Source of the DNA: Archangium primigenium
Lineage (GTDB): Bacteria; Myxococcota; Myxococcia; Myxococcales; Myxococcaceae
Length of the DNA stretch: 64,000 bases
NCBI RefSeq assembly: GCF_016904885.1
Contig: NZ_JADWYI010000001.1
Span: 5,952,001 to 6,016,000 of the forward strand
Direction of reading: 5' to 3'
Translations under genes and position numbers: made by a program
The notes under the pieces: model-generated
The model's database searches: none
Seen by the model: the letters and a program-made list of their open reading frames with translations, nothing else
Told to the model about the DNA's origin: nothing
Shown: positions 25,071 through 34,523 of the stretch, piece after piece
Position numbering within the stretch: position 1 is the stretch's first letter
How the letters are laid out: every line of letters begins with the position of its first letter

Positions 25071-28000
25071 TTATTGGATGGGCGCTTCCTCGAAGAAGGT
25101 CCACTGGGGCCTGAGCACGAGGGACTGCTCGCCCGAGCGGGAGATGACGACGGGCTCGCGGTGGACCTCGGTGCCCGCGTCGCTCCGGCTCACGGCGACC
25201 AGGGTGTAGTGGCCCTCCGGCACGCGGGCGAAGCGTCGCAGGCCCTCCGCGCTCTTGAGTCCGATGAACCCATCTCCCAGTCGGCTGTACAGGCCCTGCT
25301 TCGGGCTCAGCAGGGCCAGCTCCCCGGGGACCAGATGGACCTCGGTGCCGCCCTCCACCCCGGTCACCTCCAGGGCCGCGGTGTCTCCCCTGCTCACGAG
25401 ATCCTGGGTGGTTCGCGCTCCTGGCGGGAGCGAGACCGACGCCACCTCGCTCAGCGGGACGCGGCCCTGTTCGTTCGGGCCCACCGCCCAGACGGTGTAG
25501 CGGCCCGGCGGCAGCGGCGTCACGTGGTAATGGCCCCGCTCGATGGGCACATTCCTGTCCGTGCCGTCCGTCTCCGAGCGCAGGTGGACGCGCCCCGCGA
25601 GCACCCGCTTGCCCGCGACCTCGACCCGGCCCCGCAGGTGGGCGGCGGGCTCGAGGAGCAGTCGGGCCGGAGCCGTCCCGCGCTCCAGGCGCGTTCCTCC
25701 CGAGACATAATCGGGATGGGACGCGTTGAGGCTCACGCGCCCGTCACCGGACACCTCCAGGGAGAACCGGCCATCCACGAGCGTGTGGGTCACCGCGCTC
25801 CGGTGCGCGCCCGGCACGGAGGCGCTCACCCGCGCATCCGCCACCGGCGCCTGGGTCCTCGCGTCGAGCACCTGCCCCGTGAGGGTTCGTGAGTCGAGCG
25901 GCGTCAACACCACGTCCCCCAGGTCCTGGGGTGGCTCCTCCTTCACCTCGATGTTGCGGCGCGCATACCCCTCCGCATCGACGTGGAACACGCGCCCGGC
26001 GTGCGGGAACAGGGAGAAGCGACCCTCGGGATGGTGGATGGCCTTGCCGTTGAGGCGGAACGCGGGGATGGGCGCACCCGCCGGGTCCACGACCCGCCCC
26101 TGGACCTGGCGGACGCGGGTCAGGACGAGCTGGACCTCGGGTTGATCGGGAGACACCACGGGCGTGGTCTGGACCGCGAGGCGATACTCCGGGGTGCTCG
26201 GCCCGATGCTCCAGCGTACCCGCTCCAGTCCGGACAGGGAGAACGTGCCATCCGCCCCGGAAACGAGTGACTCGGAGTACCCGTGCGGATCGAGGGTCGG
26301 CGACTGCTCTCGCCGGAGCTGGAGCCAGACGTCGGGGAGGGGCTCGTGCGCGTCGTTCACGACCCGGCCCCTGAGTGTCCAGTCCGCCGGGAACTGGAGC
26401 GAGAGCCGCTGGGCCCGCTGTTCCGAGACGTCCACCTGCTGGCGGACCTGTCGGTGCCGCGCGTCCGGGGCGGACGCCTTCACCAGGAACGAGCCCGAGG
26501 ACAGTCCCGGGAAGACCCCCCGTCCGTCCGCGTTCGTGCGCGTCGTCCGGGGCGGCTGGGGCCACGGCTCGATCACGACCGTCGCCCCCCGCGCGGGTCG
26601 GCCGTCCTCGTCCATGACGAGGACCTCCAGGGAGGCCCCTCGCCTCAACGTCAGGCGGAGGGTCCGCTCGGTCTCCGCGACCGAGGCCATCCAGGGCTGG
26701 AAGTCCGGATGGTGCACCTCGAGGCGAGCGTCGAGCGAGGCGTCGAACGCCAGGGCGAACGCGCCGCGCGCATCGGACGTGGTGGAGGCGTCGTCCGGCG
26801 CATCGAGGACACGAATCCGAGCGCCTGGCACGGGCGTGCCTCGCTCGTCCACGACCGCCCCCGCCAGCGCCCGGAGGCCGGGCAACGCGACATTCCATTC
26901 CTGGGACGGCCCCGGACCGATGCGCCGCCCCGGGATGTCCAGCGGGGCATGTCCGGCCGCCTGGACGCGAAGGGCATACGGACCCGGAACGAGGGAGTCG
27001 AAGACGAACCGGCCCTGGGCATCCGTCAGGCGCACGAGCGGGGGCGTGTGGGAGTCGCTCAAGGAAACCTCCGCGTCCGCGAGCGACGTGCCCGCCATGT
27101 CCGTGACGCGCCCCTCCAGCCGCGTGAGGGCGTGGGCGAGCACGAGCTCCAGCGCGTCCCACTCCGCGACCACGTGCTGACGGGCATAGCGGCCGGCGTG
27201 CGTCGCCGACAGGACGTAGGTGCGGGGGCACAGGGAATCGAAGTGGAAGAAGCCCTGGGCATCCGTCTGGGTGACCCGCGCCGCCCATCCGCCGAGGTCC
27301 CGCGAGAGCTGGACGGGCACCCCCGCCACGGGCCCGCCCTCCTCCAGCACCCGGCCCGAGAGGGTTCGCAAGGGGGCCAGCCCCAGCACGTGCGCCGTGT
27401 CCCGGGCCGTGACGGGCCGCCACACCGTTTCCCACCCGTCCTTGGTGACGAGCAGCTTCACCTCGGTCCTCGTGTCGAGCCAGGGCATGGGGCCCAGACG
27501 GAAGCGCCCATCCTTGGCCGTCGAGGTCTCCACGACTCCACCCGCGCCCGGCCCCAGCTGAATGACCCTCACGTCCGCGAGCGGCTGTCCGGTGTCCACG
27601 TCGAACACCGCGCCGGAGAGGGTCCGCCCCGAGTTCAAGCGCAGCGCGACCTCGTCCGTGCCCGCCAGGACGTCGGTGCTCAAGGCATACTGGGACGTGA
27701 CGCTCTCGGCCCAGAGCTCGTAGCGCCCCTCCTCCAGCCCCTCCAGTCGGAACACACCCTGGGCATCGGTGAAGGCCCGCGCCCTCACCCGCCCGCGCTC
27801 GGTGAGCTCGGCCAGCAGCGCCGCCGTGGCGGCACGGTCGTCACAGTCCGACCGCCCCTCGTTGAACCCGTCTGGCGGCCCGCGCCGCGACAGTTGGGCC
27901 TCGAGCCGGGTGCGCCATTCGGGCGGGCTCGCGAGCCAGGCGCTCACCAGGACGCCCGCCACCGCCCCCGTCCCCCCCGTCACCCGGCCCTGAATGCCCA

Positions 28001-28190
28001 GGGCGCCGCGTGCCTCGGGCAGGGGCTCCGCCATCAGCCGCTCGAACCGGGAGGCTTCCTCTCGCGGGGCGAGAAGCTCGGGGAGCGGTCCCGGATCCAG
28101 GGCGGGCGTCCAGGCGTGCCACAGCCAGCCCACGCCCAGCAGCAGCCCCACGCCTCCCAGAATCCACCCGGGTGACCATCTTCCTCGCAT
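25071..28190 (-). CDS. Long carboxypeptidase-regulatory-like repeat protein
   Basis: A 1039-residue exported or membrane-anchored protein made largely of carboxypeptidase regulatory-like (CNA-B/SdrD-like) beta domains. A single hydrophobic segment near the N-terminus (ILGGVGLLLGVGWLWHAW) is an anchor or uncleaved signal. About ten repeats follow, each with a pattern such as GRTLSGAVFDVDTGQPLADV, then DAQGFFHFDSLCPRTYVL or DAQGRFVFDSLVPGPYALRV. Such proteins in myxobacteria are thought to be surface or periplasmic; no catalytic domain is seen. ATG 28190 is chosen because upstream in-frame sequence is not conserved-looking. Confidence 0.85.
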   Translation of the reverse strand: MRGRWSPGWILGGVGLLLGVGWLWHAWTPALDPGPLPELLAPREEASRFERLMAEPLPEARGALGIQGRVTGGTGAVAGVLVSAWLASPPEWRTRLEAQLSRRGPPDGFNEGRSDCDDRAATAALLAELTERGRVRARAFTDAQGVFRLEGLEEGRYELWAESVTSQYALSTDVLAGTDEVALRLNSGRTLSGAVFDVDTGQPLADVRVIQLGPGAGGVVETSTAKDGRFRLGPMPWLDTRTEVKLLVTKDGWETVWRPVTARDTAHVLGLAPLRTLSGRVLEEGGPVAGVPVQLSRDLGGWAARVTQTDAQGFFHFDSLCPRTYVLSATHAGRYARQHVVAEWDALELVLAHALTRLEGRVTDMAGTSLADAEVSLSDSHTPPLVRLTDAQGRFVFDSLVPGPYALRVQAAGHAPLDIPGRRIGPGPSQEWNVALPGLRALAGAVVDERGTPVPGARIRVLDAPDDASTTSDARGAFALAFDASLDARLEVHHPDFQPWMASVAETERTLRLTLRRGASLEVLVMDEDGRPARGATVVIEPWPQPPRTTRTNADGRGVFPGLSSGSFLVKASAPDARHRQVRQQVDVSEQRAQRLSLQFPADWTLRGRVVNDAHEPLPDVWLQLRREQSPTLDPHGYSESLVSGADGTFSLSGLERVRWSIGPSTPEYRLAVQTTPVVSPDQPEVQLVLTRVRQVQGRVVDPAGAPIPAFRLNGKAIHHPEGRFSLFPHAGRVFHVDAEGYARRNIEVKEEPPQDLGDVVLTPLDSRTLTGQVLDARTQAPVADARVSASVPGAHRSAVTHTLVDGRFSLEVSGDGRVSLNASHPDYVSGGTRLERGTAPARLLLEPAAHLRGRVEVAGKRVLAGRVHLRSETDGTDRNVPIERGHYHVTPLPPGRYTVWAVGPNEQGRVPLSEVASVSLPPGARTTQDLVSRGDTAALEVTGVEGGTEVHLVPGELALLSPKQGLYSRLGDGFIGLKSAEGLRRFARVPEGHYTLVAVSRSDAGTEVHREPVVISRSGEQSLVLRPQWTFFEEAPIQ

Positions 28191-28299
28191 GTCGCGCCCC
28201 CTCGTCACCCGCGTCGAGAATGCCGGGCGCATCCGCGCTGACCCGCGATATGACCCGGAGCCGGAGCTTTCCACGGGAGCCCCGGCGCATGGTGACGAA

Positions 28300-28920
28300 A
28301 TGAGGGGCGGAGCCATCCCCCACGGGGACGCGGGGACACTGGGCGCGTACGAGGAGCTCGAGCGGCGGCTGGCCCTGGCGACGGATGCGGACACCGTCCG
28401 GGGCCTGTCCTTCCACAACGTGCTGGACGCGGTGCGGCTGGACCTGGGGCCCGAGGCCCTGGTGCAGCTGACCGGCTCGCGCGAGGCGCCGGACTTCAAG
28501 AGCTTCTTCAGCTACCCCGTCCGGGACTACCTGCGGATGCAGTACACGGCGGCATGGATGCTGGCGGAGCGGCATGGCTCCTTCGAGGGGGCCGTGCGGC
28601 GCATGTCCGCGGGCATGGCCCCGGGCTTCCTGGGCTCGGTGGTGGGCAAGGCCTTCATGCTGCTCATGAAGGAAGGCCCCCGGCAGCTCATCACCCACAT
28701 GGCCGTGGCCCACCGGGCCGCGGCCAGCTTCGGGGAGCTGACGGTGCTGTGGATGGGGCCGCGCCACGGCGTGCTGCGCACCCGGCGCGACTTCCTGCTC
28801 CACGTCAACCACGAGGGGGGCCTCCTGGGCCTCTTTCGCGCCCTGGGCCTGGAGAACGCGCGCGTGAGCGGGCGCCAGGTGGCCCTGTTGGAGAACGAGG
28901 TGACCTTCTCCTGGGAGTAG
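28300..28920 (+). CDS. DUF2378 family protein (myxobacterial paralogous family)
   Basis: A 206-residue member of the myxobacteria-specific DUF2378 (TIGR02265) family. The N-terminal LERRLALATDADTVRGLSF, the FSYPVRDYLRMQYTAAWML block, VVGKAFMLL, and the closing FLLHVNHEGGLLGLFR and VTFSWE are typical of its many paralogues. No function is established for the family. It is the strongest taxonomic marker in the window. ATG 28300 lies just after GGTGAC. It is divergent from the long repeat-protein gene, and its 3' end converges with the next kinase gene 22 bp away. Confidence 0.88.
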   Translation: MRGGAIPHGDAGTLGAYEELERRLALATDADTVRGLSFHNVLDAVRLDLGPEALVQLTGSREAPDFKSFFSYPVRDYLRMQYTAAWMLAERHGSFEGAVRRMSAGMAPGFLGSVVGKAFMLLMKEGPRQLITHMAVAHRAAASFGELTVLWMGPRHGVLRTRRDFLLHVNHEGGLLGLFRALGLENARVSGRQVALLENEVTFSWE

Positions 28921-28942
28921 CGCGGGCGGCGCCCGGACGGCC

Positions 28943-31135
28943 TCAGCCCGCGCGCCGGGCGCTGACCTCCACGTCACCGGCCTCGGGCAGGCTGAGCGTG
29001 AGCAGCGTGCCGCGCCCCTCGTGGCTCTCGGCGCGCAGCGTGCCCCCCAGGCTCGTCACGATGGCGTGGCTCACCGACAGCCCCAGGCCCGAGCCCTCGG
29101 GGTGGGTGGTGACGAAGGGCTCGAAGAGCCGCGCGAGCGCCTCGGGAGGCAGGCCGCGCCCGGTGTCCTGGACCTCCACCACCACGTTGCCCTCCTCGCC
29201 CGTGTAGACGGCCACCCGCAGGACGTTGCGCGCGATGTGCGCGGCGTCCATGGACTGCACCGCGTTGAGCAGCACGTTGAGGAAGAGCTGGCCGAGCCGC
29301 GCCTCGTCCGCGTCCACCGGCGGCACCTCGTGGAAGTCCCGCTCCAGCCGGGCCCGGTGGTGCAGCTCGCCGCGCACCAGCTTGAGCGCGTTGTCGAGCA
29401 CCGGGCGGATCTCCACCCGCGCGCGGTGCTCGGGGGGCTTGCGCGAGAGCGTGCGCAGATCCTGCACGATGTGCTTCATGCGCAGGGCGCCCTGGGCCGT
29501 CTCGGCCAGGGCCTCCAGCACGTCCCCCAGCTCGGGGCCGGCCTCGGCGCGCAGCCGGGGCGACTGGGTGAGCCGCTCCAGCTCCTCGCGCGCGAAGGAG
29601 AGGTTGGCGAGCATGAAGGCCAGGGGGTTGTTCATCTCGTGGCCCACGGCCGCCGCGAGCGAGCCGAGCGCCGACATGCGATCGGCCTGGATGAGCCGCG
29701 CCTCCATCTGCTTGCGCAGCGTCACGTCCCGGGCGAACACCCGCAGGCCCGGGGGATCCCGCAGCTGATCCACCGTGAGCTCCCAGTAGTGGCCCTCCAG
29801 GAAGACGGTGGGCGAGGGCTCGCCCGAGGACGAGCCGCGCCAGGCCCACTGCATGGCGGCCTGGACCAGGGCGTGGCGCGAGCCCTCGTCCATCAGCTCC
29901 GGGAAGGCCTTGTGCGAGGCCGCGTTGGCGTAGCGCAGCGCGCCCTCCGGGCTGAGCTCCAGCAGGGGCTCGGGGTGCAGCAAGGGGAAGGAGGCCAGCC
30001 GGTACATGGGCTCCTCCAGCGAGCGCATGCCGGACACGTCCCGCACGAGCAGGCCCAGCCGGCCCCCGGCGGCGGCGTCCGCGGGGCCCGGGGAGATCTC
30101 CGCCACGTAGCTGCGCGCCTCGCCCTCCACGCGCAGGGTGTACTCCAGGCGGCCCCCCACCCCGCCCTGGCGCACCGTGCGCGCCAGGGACAGCAGGGGC
30201 TCGCCGGCCTCGGCGCCCAGCGCCTCCGTGAGCGGCTGGCCGGGGACGTCCTCCAGCGGGCGGCCGAAGGCGCGCCCCGACGGGGACCAGAGCCGGTGGC
30301 AGTGGTCGTCCGCGTCCAGCTCCGCCACGACGTACTCGGTGCACTGGGTGCTGCGCGCCACGGGCGGCGAGTAGCGCGTGTCCGCGGAGCCGTCGAAGCC
30401 CTCCACGCTGAAGGGCCCCATGAGCATCTCCAGGCCCGCGCCGTCGGTGTTCAAGCGCGTGAGCAGCAGCTGGATGCGCGCCGCGTCCACCTCGGAGAGG
30501 TGCCGGGTGAGGACGATGCCGTCGGCCAGGGCCGGGGGCGTGAAGAGGAAGGGCTCGAAGCGCGCGGAGTCCTTGCCCATGTGGTAGGCGATGACGGTGC
30601 GGATGGCGTGCGCGTGGGGCTGGCTGGCGTAGACGGACGTGAAGTCCGCCTCGCCGGAGAGCACCGCGTGCAGCGCCCGGCGGTACGTCCCCAGGAAGCG
30701 CTGCTCGCCCAGGTACGAGTCCGGCGACAGGCCCTGCTCCTCGAGGAAGCGCACGGGCATCAGGTAGCCGCCCGTGGACCGGGGAGCGACCCAGGCGGCG
30801 CGCTGGCCCCGGAGCGTCTCCAGGGTGAGGGGCGCGTCGGCGCGGCAGACGAGGGCGGCCTGGTAGCGGCAACTGCCGGCGCGCACCGCGCGCAGCACCG
30901 CGCGCGCCCGCGGCGCGAAGGCATCGCACTGCTCGGCCGTGCCCCACACCATGTCCACCTGCCCGCCCTGGAGCGCCGCGTCCACGGCCTCGTAGGTCGG
31001 CGAGAACTCGGCGACCACCGGCCGGCCCAACCGCTCCGACAGCACCCGGCAGAACAGCTCCACCCGGACGTGTTCGCGGACCTCACCGAGCGAGGGGTAG
31101 AGCAGGAAGCGAATGGGTCTGAGCGACGGGGTCAC
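28943..31135 (-). CDS. Soluble histidine kinase with PhnD-like sensor domain
   Basis: A 730-residue kinase. Residues about 5-250 read as a PhnD/type-2 periplasmic binding protein-like domain (RFLLYPSLGEVREHV, DMVWGTAEQCDAFAP, QAALVCRADAPL, DFTSVYASQPHA) but with no signal peptide or membrane segment, so the sensor is cytoplasmic. PAS-like regions lie at about 265-370 and 380-470. The HisKA core has VGHEMNNPL (H499), and the HATPase domain has FLNVLLNAVQS, DTGRGLPPEA and GSGLGLSVSHAIV. It carries no receiver domain, so its partner regulator must be encoded elsewhere. PhnD-like domains normally bind phosphonates or similar oxyanions; the ligand here is unknown. Confidence 0.86.
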   Translation of the reverse strand: MTPSLRPIRFLLYPSLGEVREHVRVELFCRVLSERLGRPVVAEFSPTYEAVDAALQGGQVDMVWGTAEQCDAFAPRARAVLRAVRAGSCRYQAALVCRADAPLTLETLRGQRAAWVAPRSTGGYLMPVRFLEEQGLSPDSYLGEQRFLGTYRRALHAVLSGEADFTSVYASQPHAHAIRTVIAYHMGKDSARFEPFLFTPPALADGIVLTRHLSEVDAARIQLLLTRLNTDGAGLEMLMGPFSVEGFDGSADTRYSPPVARSTQCTEYVVAELDADDHCHRLWSPSGRAFGRPLEDVPGQPLTEALGAEAGEPLLSLARTVRQGGVGGRLEYTLRVEGEARSYVAEISPGPADAAAGGRLGLLVRDVSGMRSLEEPMYRLASFPLLHPEPLLELSPEGALRYANAASHKAFPELMDEGSRHALVQAAMQWAWRGSSSGEPSPTVFLEGHYWELTVDQLRDPPGLRVFARDVTLRKQMEARLIQADRMSALGSLAAAVGHEMNNPLAFMLANLSFAREELERLTQSPRLRAEAGPELGDVLEALAETAQGALRMKHIVQDLRTLSRKPPEHRARVEIRPVLDNALKLVRGELHHRARLERDFHEVPPVDADEARLGQLFLNVLLNAVQSMDAAHIARNVLRVAVYTGEEGNVVVEVQDTGRGLPPEALARLFEPFVTTHPEGSGLGLSVSHAIVTSLGGTLRAESHEGRGTLLTLSLPEAGDVEVSARRAG

Positions 31136-31368
31136 GTGGGCTCCTCACTCCCCGAGTGCAAGGCACCGGCTCCGGCCCGATGACCTGGCGCCATGATATT
31201 CGCTCCCCCTCGGATTACCATCACCGCTTTCGCATCTCGCTTGGTTGCTGGCTTTTCCAAGTTAAGCGGCTATTTCCATGTCCGATGAGAAAAATTCATT
31301 TCGTGAAGGACAGGAGGGAATGGCATCGTGAGCTGAATCGTATTAGTTTGAGCCGCTTGCACCCCGTC
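31136..31368. other. AT-richer intergenic region
   Basis: This 233-bp stretch between the divergent PhnD-kinase and small-ORF genes is clearly lower in GC than its surroundings, as myxobacterial promoter regions often are. I see no convincing -35/-10 pair or hairpin. It presumably holds the upstream signals of the flanking genes. Confidence 0.4.
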
Positions 31369-31722
31369 ATGTTCTTCCAACTCTTCCTCTGCGCACTGCT
31401 GGCCGTCCAGCAGCCGTCCGTCGTCGTGCGGTCGGCGGCATGGCAGCCGTGTCGCGCGTTGACGAGCAGCCCGAACAACGGGCTGGGGGGCGTGGCGGAA
31501 GAAGAGAAGCTGCACGGCATGGGCTCGCTGGGTCGGCCCCGGCTGAGCGCCATCCTGGGCTCGGGCGGAGGGCCGGGCCCCGTGCCCCGGGCACGCCGCC
31601 TCGTGCGCCCCCTGCCCACCCCGATCCTCTCGGGCCAGGACATCGCCCGGAGTCATTGGCGCGCCGTGTTGTTGCCGCCGCGCAATGCGTTGGACGACGA
31701 CGATCCACCCTCACCGGTGTGA
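31369..31722 (+). CDS. Possible small secreted hypothetical protein
   Basis: A 117-residue reading frame starting MFFQLFLCALLAVQQPSVVV, which looks like a signal peptide, followed by a Gly/Pro/Arg-rich body and an acidic end (ALDDDDPPSPV). I recognise no domain. The region also has open frames on the opposite strand, and third-position GC bias is only moderate, so its status as a gene is uncertain. Confidence 0.4.
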   Translation: MFFQLFLCALLAVQQPSVVVRSAAWQPCRALTSSPNNGLGGVAEEEKLHGMGSLGRPRLSAILGSGGGPGPVPRARRLVRPLPTPILSGQDIARSHWRAVLLPPRNALDDDDPPSPV

Positions 31723-31862
31723 AGCAACCCCTCGGGGGTCCCTGCTTCGCGCCGGTCGTGTGAGCCGCCCGTTCTCGAATCCAACCGTTCAATCGCCAGC
31801 CACCCAGCACGTCGCGTGCGGGGAGGACTGGCTCCGCTCTGACTTCGCACCCACTTTTTCCC

Positions 31863-34193
31863 ATGCTCTTGAATTCTTCTTCGCGCTCCCCGTCGCGTCC
31901 GCCCGCCATGCGCCCGGCCCTCGGCCTGGGTGAACTGCTTCCCCATTGGAAGGCCCTCTTCTCCGCCCGTCACCTCAAGGGGGACCTCCAAGCGGGCTGG
32001 CGTGTGGCGGCCGTCGCCATTCCCCTGTCGCTGGCCATCGGCCTGGCCTCGGGGGTGTCTCCCGAGGTGGGCCTGCTGTCGGCCATGATCGCGGGCGTGG
32101 TGTGCGCCCTGTTCGGTGGCACGTCCCTGCTCATCAGTGGTCCCGCGGCCGCCATGGCGGTCCTCATCGCCTCGGCCGTGAGCCAGTACGGTCTGGGGGG
32201 CCTGGTCGTCATCGGCCTGGGCGTGGGCCTGCTGCAGGTGGTCAGCGGCATGCTCGGGTTCGGTCGGATCATCCGCTCGGTGCCCATGCCGGTGGTCTCG
32301 GGCTTCATCGCCGGTATCGGCGCCGTGCTCTTCATCTGGCAGCTGCCGCGCGCGCTGGGCGTGACGCCGCCGGACGAGTCGCACGTGTTCGACGTGTTCA
32401 CCCACCTGGGCCAGCTCATCGGCGAGGCGCGGCCCGTGACGGTGTTCCTCACGCTCGTCACCCTGGGGCTCACCCTGGGCCTGCCCCGCGTCCTGCCGCG
32501 CCTGCCCGCGCCGTTCATCGCCGTGGCCTTCACCACCGTCACGGCCTGGGCGCTGAGCCTCCAGGTGCAGACGCTCGGCGTGCTGCCCCACGCCGTTCCC
32601 CAGTGGACCCTGCCCACCCTGCCCACCTCGGGCTGGGGCTCGCTCTTGAGCACCGTGCTCGTCATGTTCGCGCTGTCCTCGCTCGCGTCGATCATGTCCG
32701 GCAGCGCGGTGGCCAACCTGGGCGTGGGCCAGAAGCATGATCCGGATCAGGATCTGGTGGGCCTGGGCCTGGGCAACATGGCGGTGTCGCTGCTCGGCGG
32801 CATCCCGGTGACGGGCGCCCTGGCGCGCTCGGCGCTCAACGTGCGCGCGGGCGCCCATACCCGGCGCGCCTCCATCATCCAGGCCGTGGTCGTGCTGGCG
32901 GTGGTGGTGCTGCTCACGCCCGTGCTCGCCCACATCCCCATCCCGGCGCTCACCGGCGTGCTGCTCGCGCTGGCCATCCGCATGCTCCACCCGCAGGATC
33001 TCATCACCCTGTGGAAGGCGTCCCACCTGGAGGCGGGCGTCTTCCTGGTGACGTTCCTGGCGGTGGTGCTGGTGGACTTCGCGGCGGGCGTGCAGACGGG
33101 CATCATCGTGGCGCTGGCCATCGCGGTGGTGCGCCTGGGCCGCTCGCAGACGGGCCTCTTGCAGATGGAGACGCCCGGCCCCTACCGCTTCCTGCTCAGC
33201 GGGCCGCTGACGTTCCTGTCCTCGGCGACGCTCGAGTCCTTGCGCTCGGAGGCCGCGGGCCTGGATCCCGCGCGCAGCGTGGTGTTCGACCTGTCGGACG
33301 TGCCGTCGATGGATGCCTCGAGCGCGGGGCTGCTCGTGGAGCTCATGGAGTCGCTCGTGGAGACCAACCGCCGGGTCGTCATCCAGGGCGCGCGCGCCGA
33401 GGTGCGCAACGCCCTGCTGCGCCACCCGCGCGGCGCCCAGCTCGAGCCCCTGTTCGCCATCTCCGAGTCGGACGTGGTGGAGAAGCTCAAGGGCAGCAAC
33501 CCCTCCTCCACGCACGACCGCCTGGTGCACGGCGTGGAGCGCTTCCGTCAGCGCCGCCGCTCGCGCTACGAGCCGCTCTTCGATCAGCTCGCGCACGGGC
33601 AGAAGCCGCACACGCTGCTCATCACCTGCTGCGACAGCCGCATCAGCCCCAACCTCATCACCTCCACGGATCCCGGCGAGCTCTTCATCGTGCGCAACAT
33701 CGGCAACCTGGTGCCCCACGCCAGCTCGCCCCTGGCGCCCGCGGTCAGCAGCGCCATCGAGTACTCGCTGCTGGTGCTGGGCGTGTCGGACGTCATCGTC
33801 TGCGGGCACTCGGCCTGCGGCGCGATGAAGGCCCTCCTGGCCGCCAAGCCCCCCGAGGGCGTGCCGGGCGTGGTGGACTGGCTCGCCGAGGGCAAGGCGT
33901 CGCTCGAGGGCCTGCCCCCGGACACCTCGCCCGAGGACCTGGCCAAGCACAACGCCCTGGTGCAGCTGCGCCACGCGCTCAGCAACGACGCGCTGCGCCG
34001 CAAGCACGAGGCGGGCGAAGTGAAGCTGCACGCGTGGTTCTACGACGTGGGCGAGTCCGAGGTGCTCGAGTACAACGAGACGACCCGCACGTGGAATCCG
34101 CTCGGCAGCAAGGCCCCGGGCCGCTCCGCGTCCGACGCCAACGGCCACGGCCCGGACCATGGGGCCCCGTCCGAGCCCGCGCACATCGTCTGA
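31863..34193 (+). CDS. SulP transporter-STAS-beta carbonic anhydrase fusion
   Basis: A 776-residue three-part inner-membrane protein. Residues about 35-440 are a SulP anion transporter with AVAIPLSLAIGLASGVSPEVG and around ten membrane spans. Residues about 440-545 are a STAS domain (VVFDLSDVPSMDASSAGLLV). Residues about 560-735 are a beta-class carbonic anhydrase: C589, D591 and R593 in CCDSR, with H649 and C652 in CGHSACG forming the zinc site. The fusion suggests bicarbonate uptake or export coupled to CO2 hydration rather than sulfate transport; this follows from known bacterial SulP-CA fusions. The N-terminal residues before MRPALGLGEL (ATG 31908) may not be translated. Confidence 0.92.
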   Translation: MLLNSSSRSPSRPPAMRPALGLGELLPHWKALFSARHLKGDLQAGWRVAAVAIPLSLAIGLASGVSPEVGLLSAMIAGVVCALFGGTSLLISGPAAAMAVLIASAVSQYGLGGLVVIGLGVGLLQVVSGMLGFGRIIRSVPMPVVSGFIAGIGAVLFIWQLPRALGVTPPDESHVFDVFTHLGQLIGEARPVTVFLTLVTLGLTLGLPRVLPRLPAPFIAVAFTTVTAWALSLQVQTLGVLPHAVPQWTLPTLPTSGWGSLLSTVLVMFALSSLASIMSGSAVANLGVGQKHDPDQDLVGLGLGNMAVSLLGGIPVTGALARSALNVRAGAHTRRASIIQAVVVLAVVVLLTPVLAHIPIPALTGVLLALAIRMLHPQDLITLWKASHLEAGVFLVTFLAVVLVDFAAGVQTGIIVALAIAVVRLGRSQTGLLQMETPGPYRFLLSGPLTFLSSATLESLRSEAAGLDPARSVVFDLSDVPSMDASSAGLLVELMESLVETNRRVVIQGARAEVRNALLRHPRGAQLEPLFAISESDVVEKLKGSNPSSTHDRLVHGVERFRQRRRSRYEPLFDQLAHGQKPHTLLITCCDSRISPNLITSTDPGELFIVRNIGNLVPHASSPLAPAVSSAIEYSLLVLGVSDVIVCGHSACGAMKALLAAKPPEGVPGVVDWLAEGKASLEGLPPDTSPEDLAKHNALVQLRHALSNDALRRKHEAGEVKLHAWFYDVGESEVLEYNETTRTWNPLGSKAPGRSASDANGHGPDHGAPSEPAHIV

Positions 34194-34217
34194 GTTCCCA
34201 CCCGCTGAGTGCCCACC

Positions 34218-34248
34218 GGCCGGGCCCCGCGCACGCGGAGGCCCGGCC
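34218..34248. terminator. Bidirectional hairpin between convergent genes
   Basis: GGCCGGGCC at 34218-34226 pairs with GGCCCGGCC at 34240-34248, and an inner CCGCG/CGCGG extends the stem with one bulged A and a 2-nt loop. It lies between the SulP fusion (ending 34193) and the convergent RAM-domain gene (ending 34270). No long T run follows, so it may act as a bidirectional but not textbook intrinsic terminator. Confidence 0.55.
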
Positions 34249-34269
34249 CGTCGGGTGTGGGGTCCGGCG

Positions 34270-34509
34270 CTAGAAGGCGCTGAACGTGGTGATGGTGTAG
34301 GTGTCCTTGATGCCGGGCAGCGTCTGGATGCGCTCGGTGACGAAGCGCCCGATGTCCTGGGCCTTCTCCAGATGGAACTTGGCCAGCAGGTCGTAGCCGC
34401 CCGAGGTGGAGTAGACCTCGGCGGCCTCGTCGACCTGGTCGGCGATCAGCGCCGCGGCCTTGTACGTCTGCCCCAGCTCACACTTGATCATGACGAAGAT
34501 GGTGTGCAC
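34270..34509 (-). CDS. RAM-only Lrp/AsnC ligand-binding protein
   Basis: A 79-residue protein consisting only of the AsnC/Lrp ligand-binding (RAM) domain, with no helix-turn-helix. TIFVMIKCELGQTYKAA, VYSTSGGYDLLAKFHL and a late VKDTYTITTF-like strand (IKDTYTITTFSAF) match the stand-alone members. These proteins oligomerise and may bind amino acids or modulate full-length Lrp regulators. Start is GTG 34509, giving V-H-TIFV, the usual N-terminus of this family. It lies 14 nt downstream of the desaturase gene on the same strand. Confidence 0.87.
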   Translation of the reverse strand: MHTIFVMIKCELGQTYKAAALIADQVDEAAEVYSTSGGYDLLAKFHLEKAQDIGRFVTERIQTLPGIKDTYTITTFSAF

Positions 34510-34523
34510 GGCCGCGCACCCTA

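Noticed and set aside
31270-31656. Minus-strand open frame opposite the small secreted-protein candidate
   Set aside because: It has no start signals, no domain and a composition like noise. The + frame at least has a signal-peptide-like start, though it too is weak.
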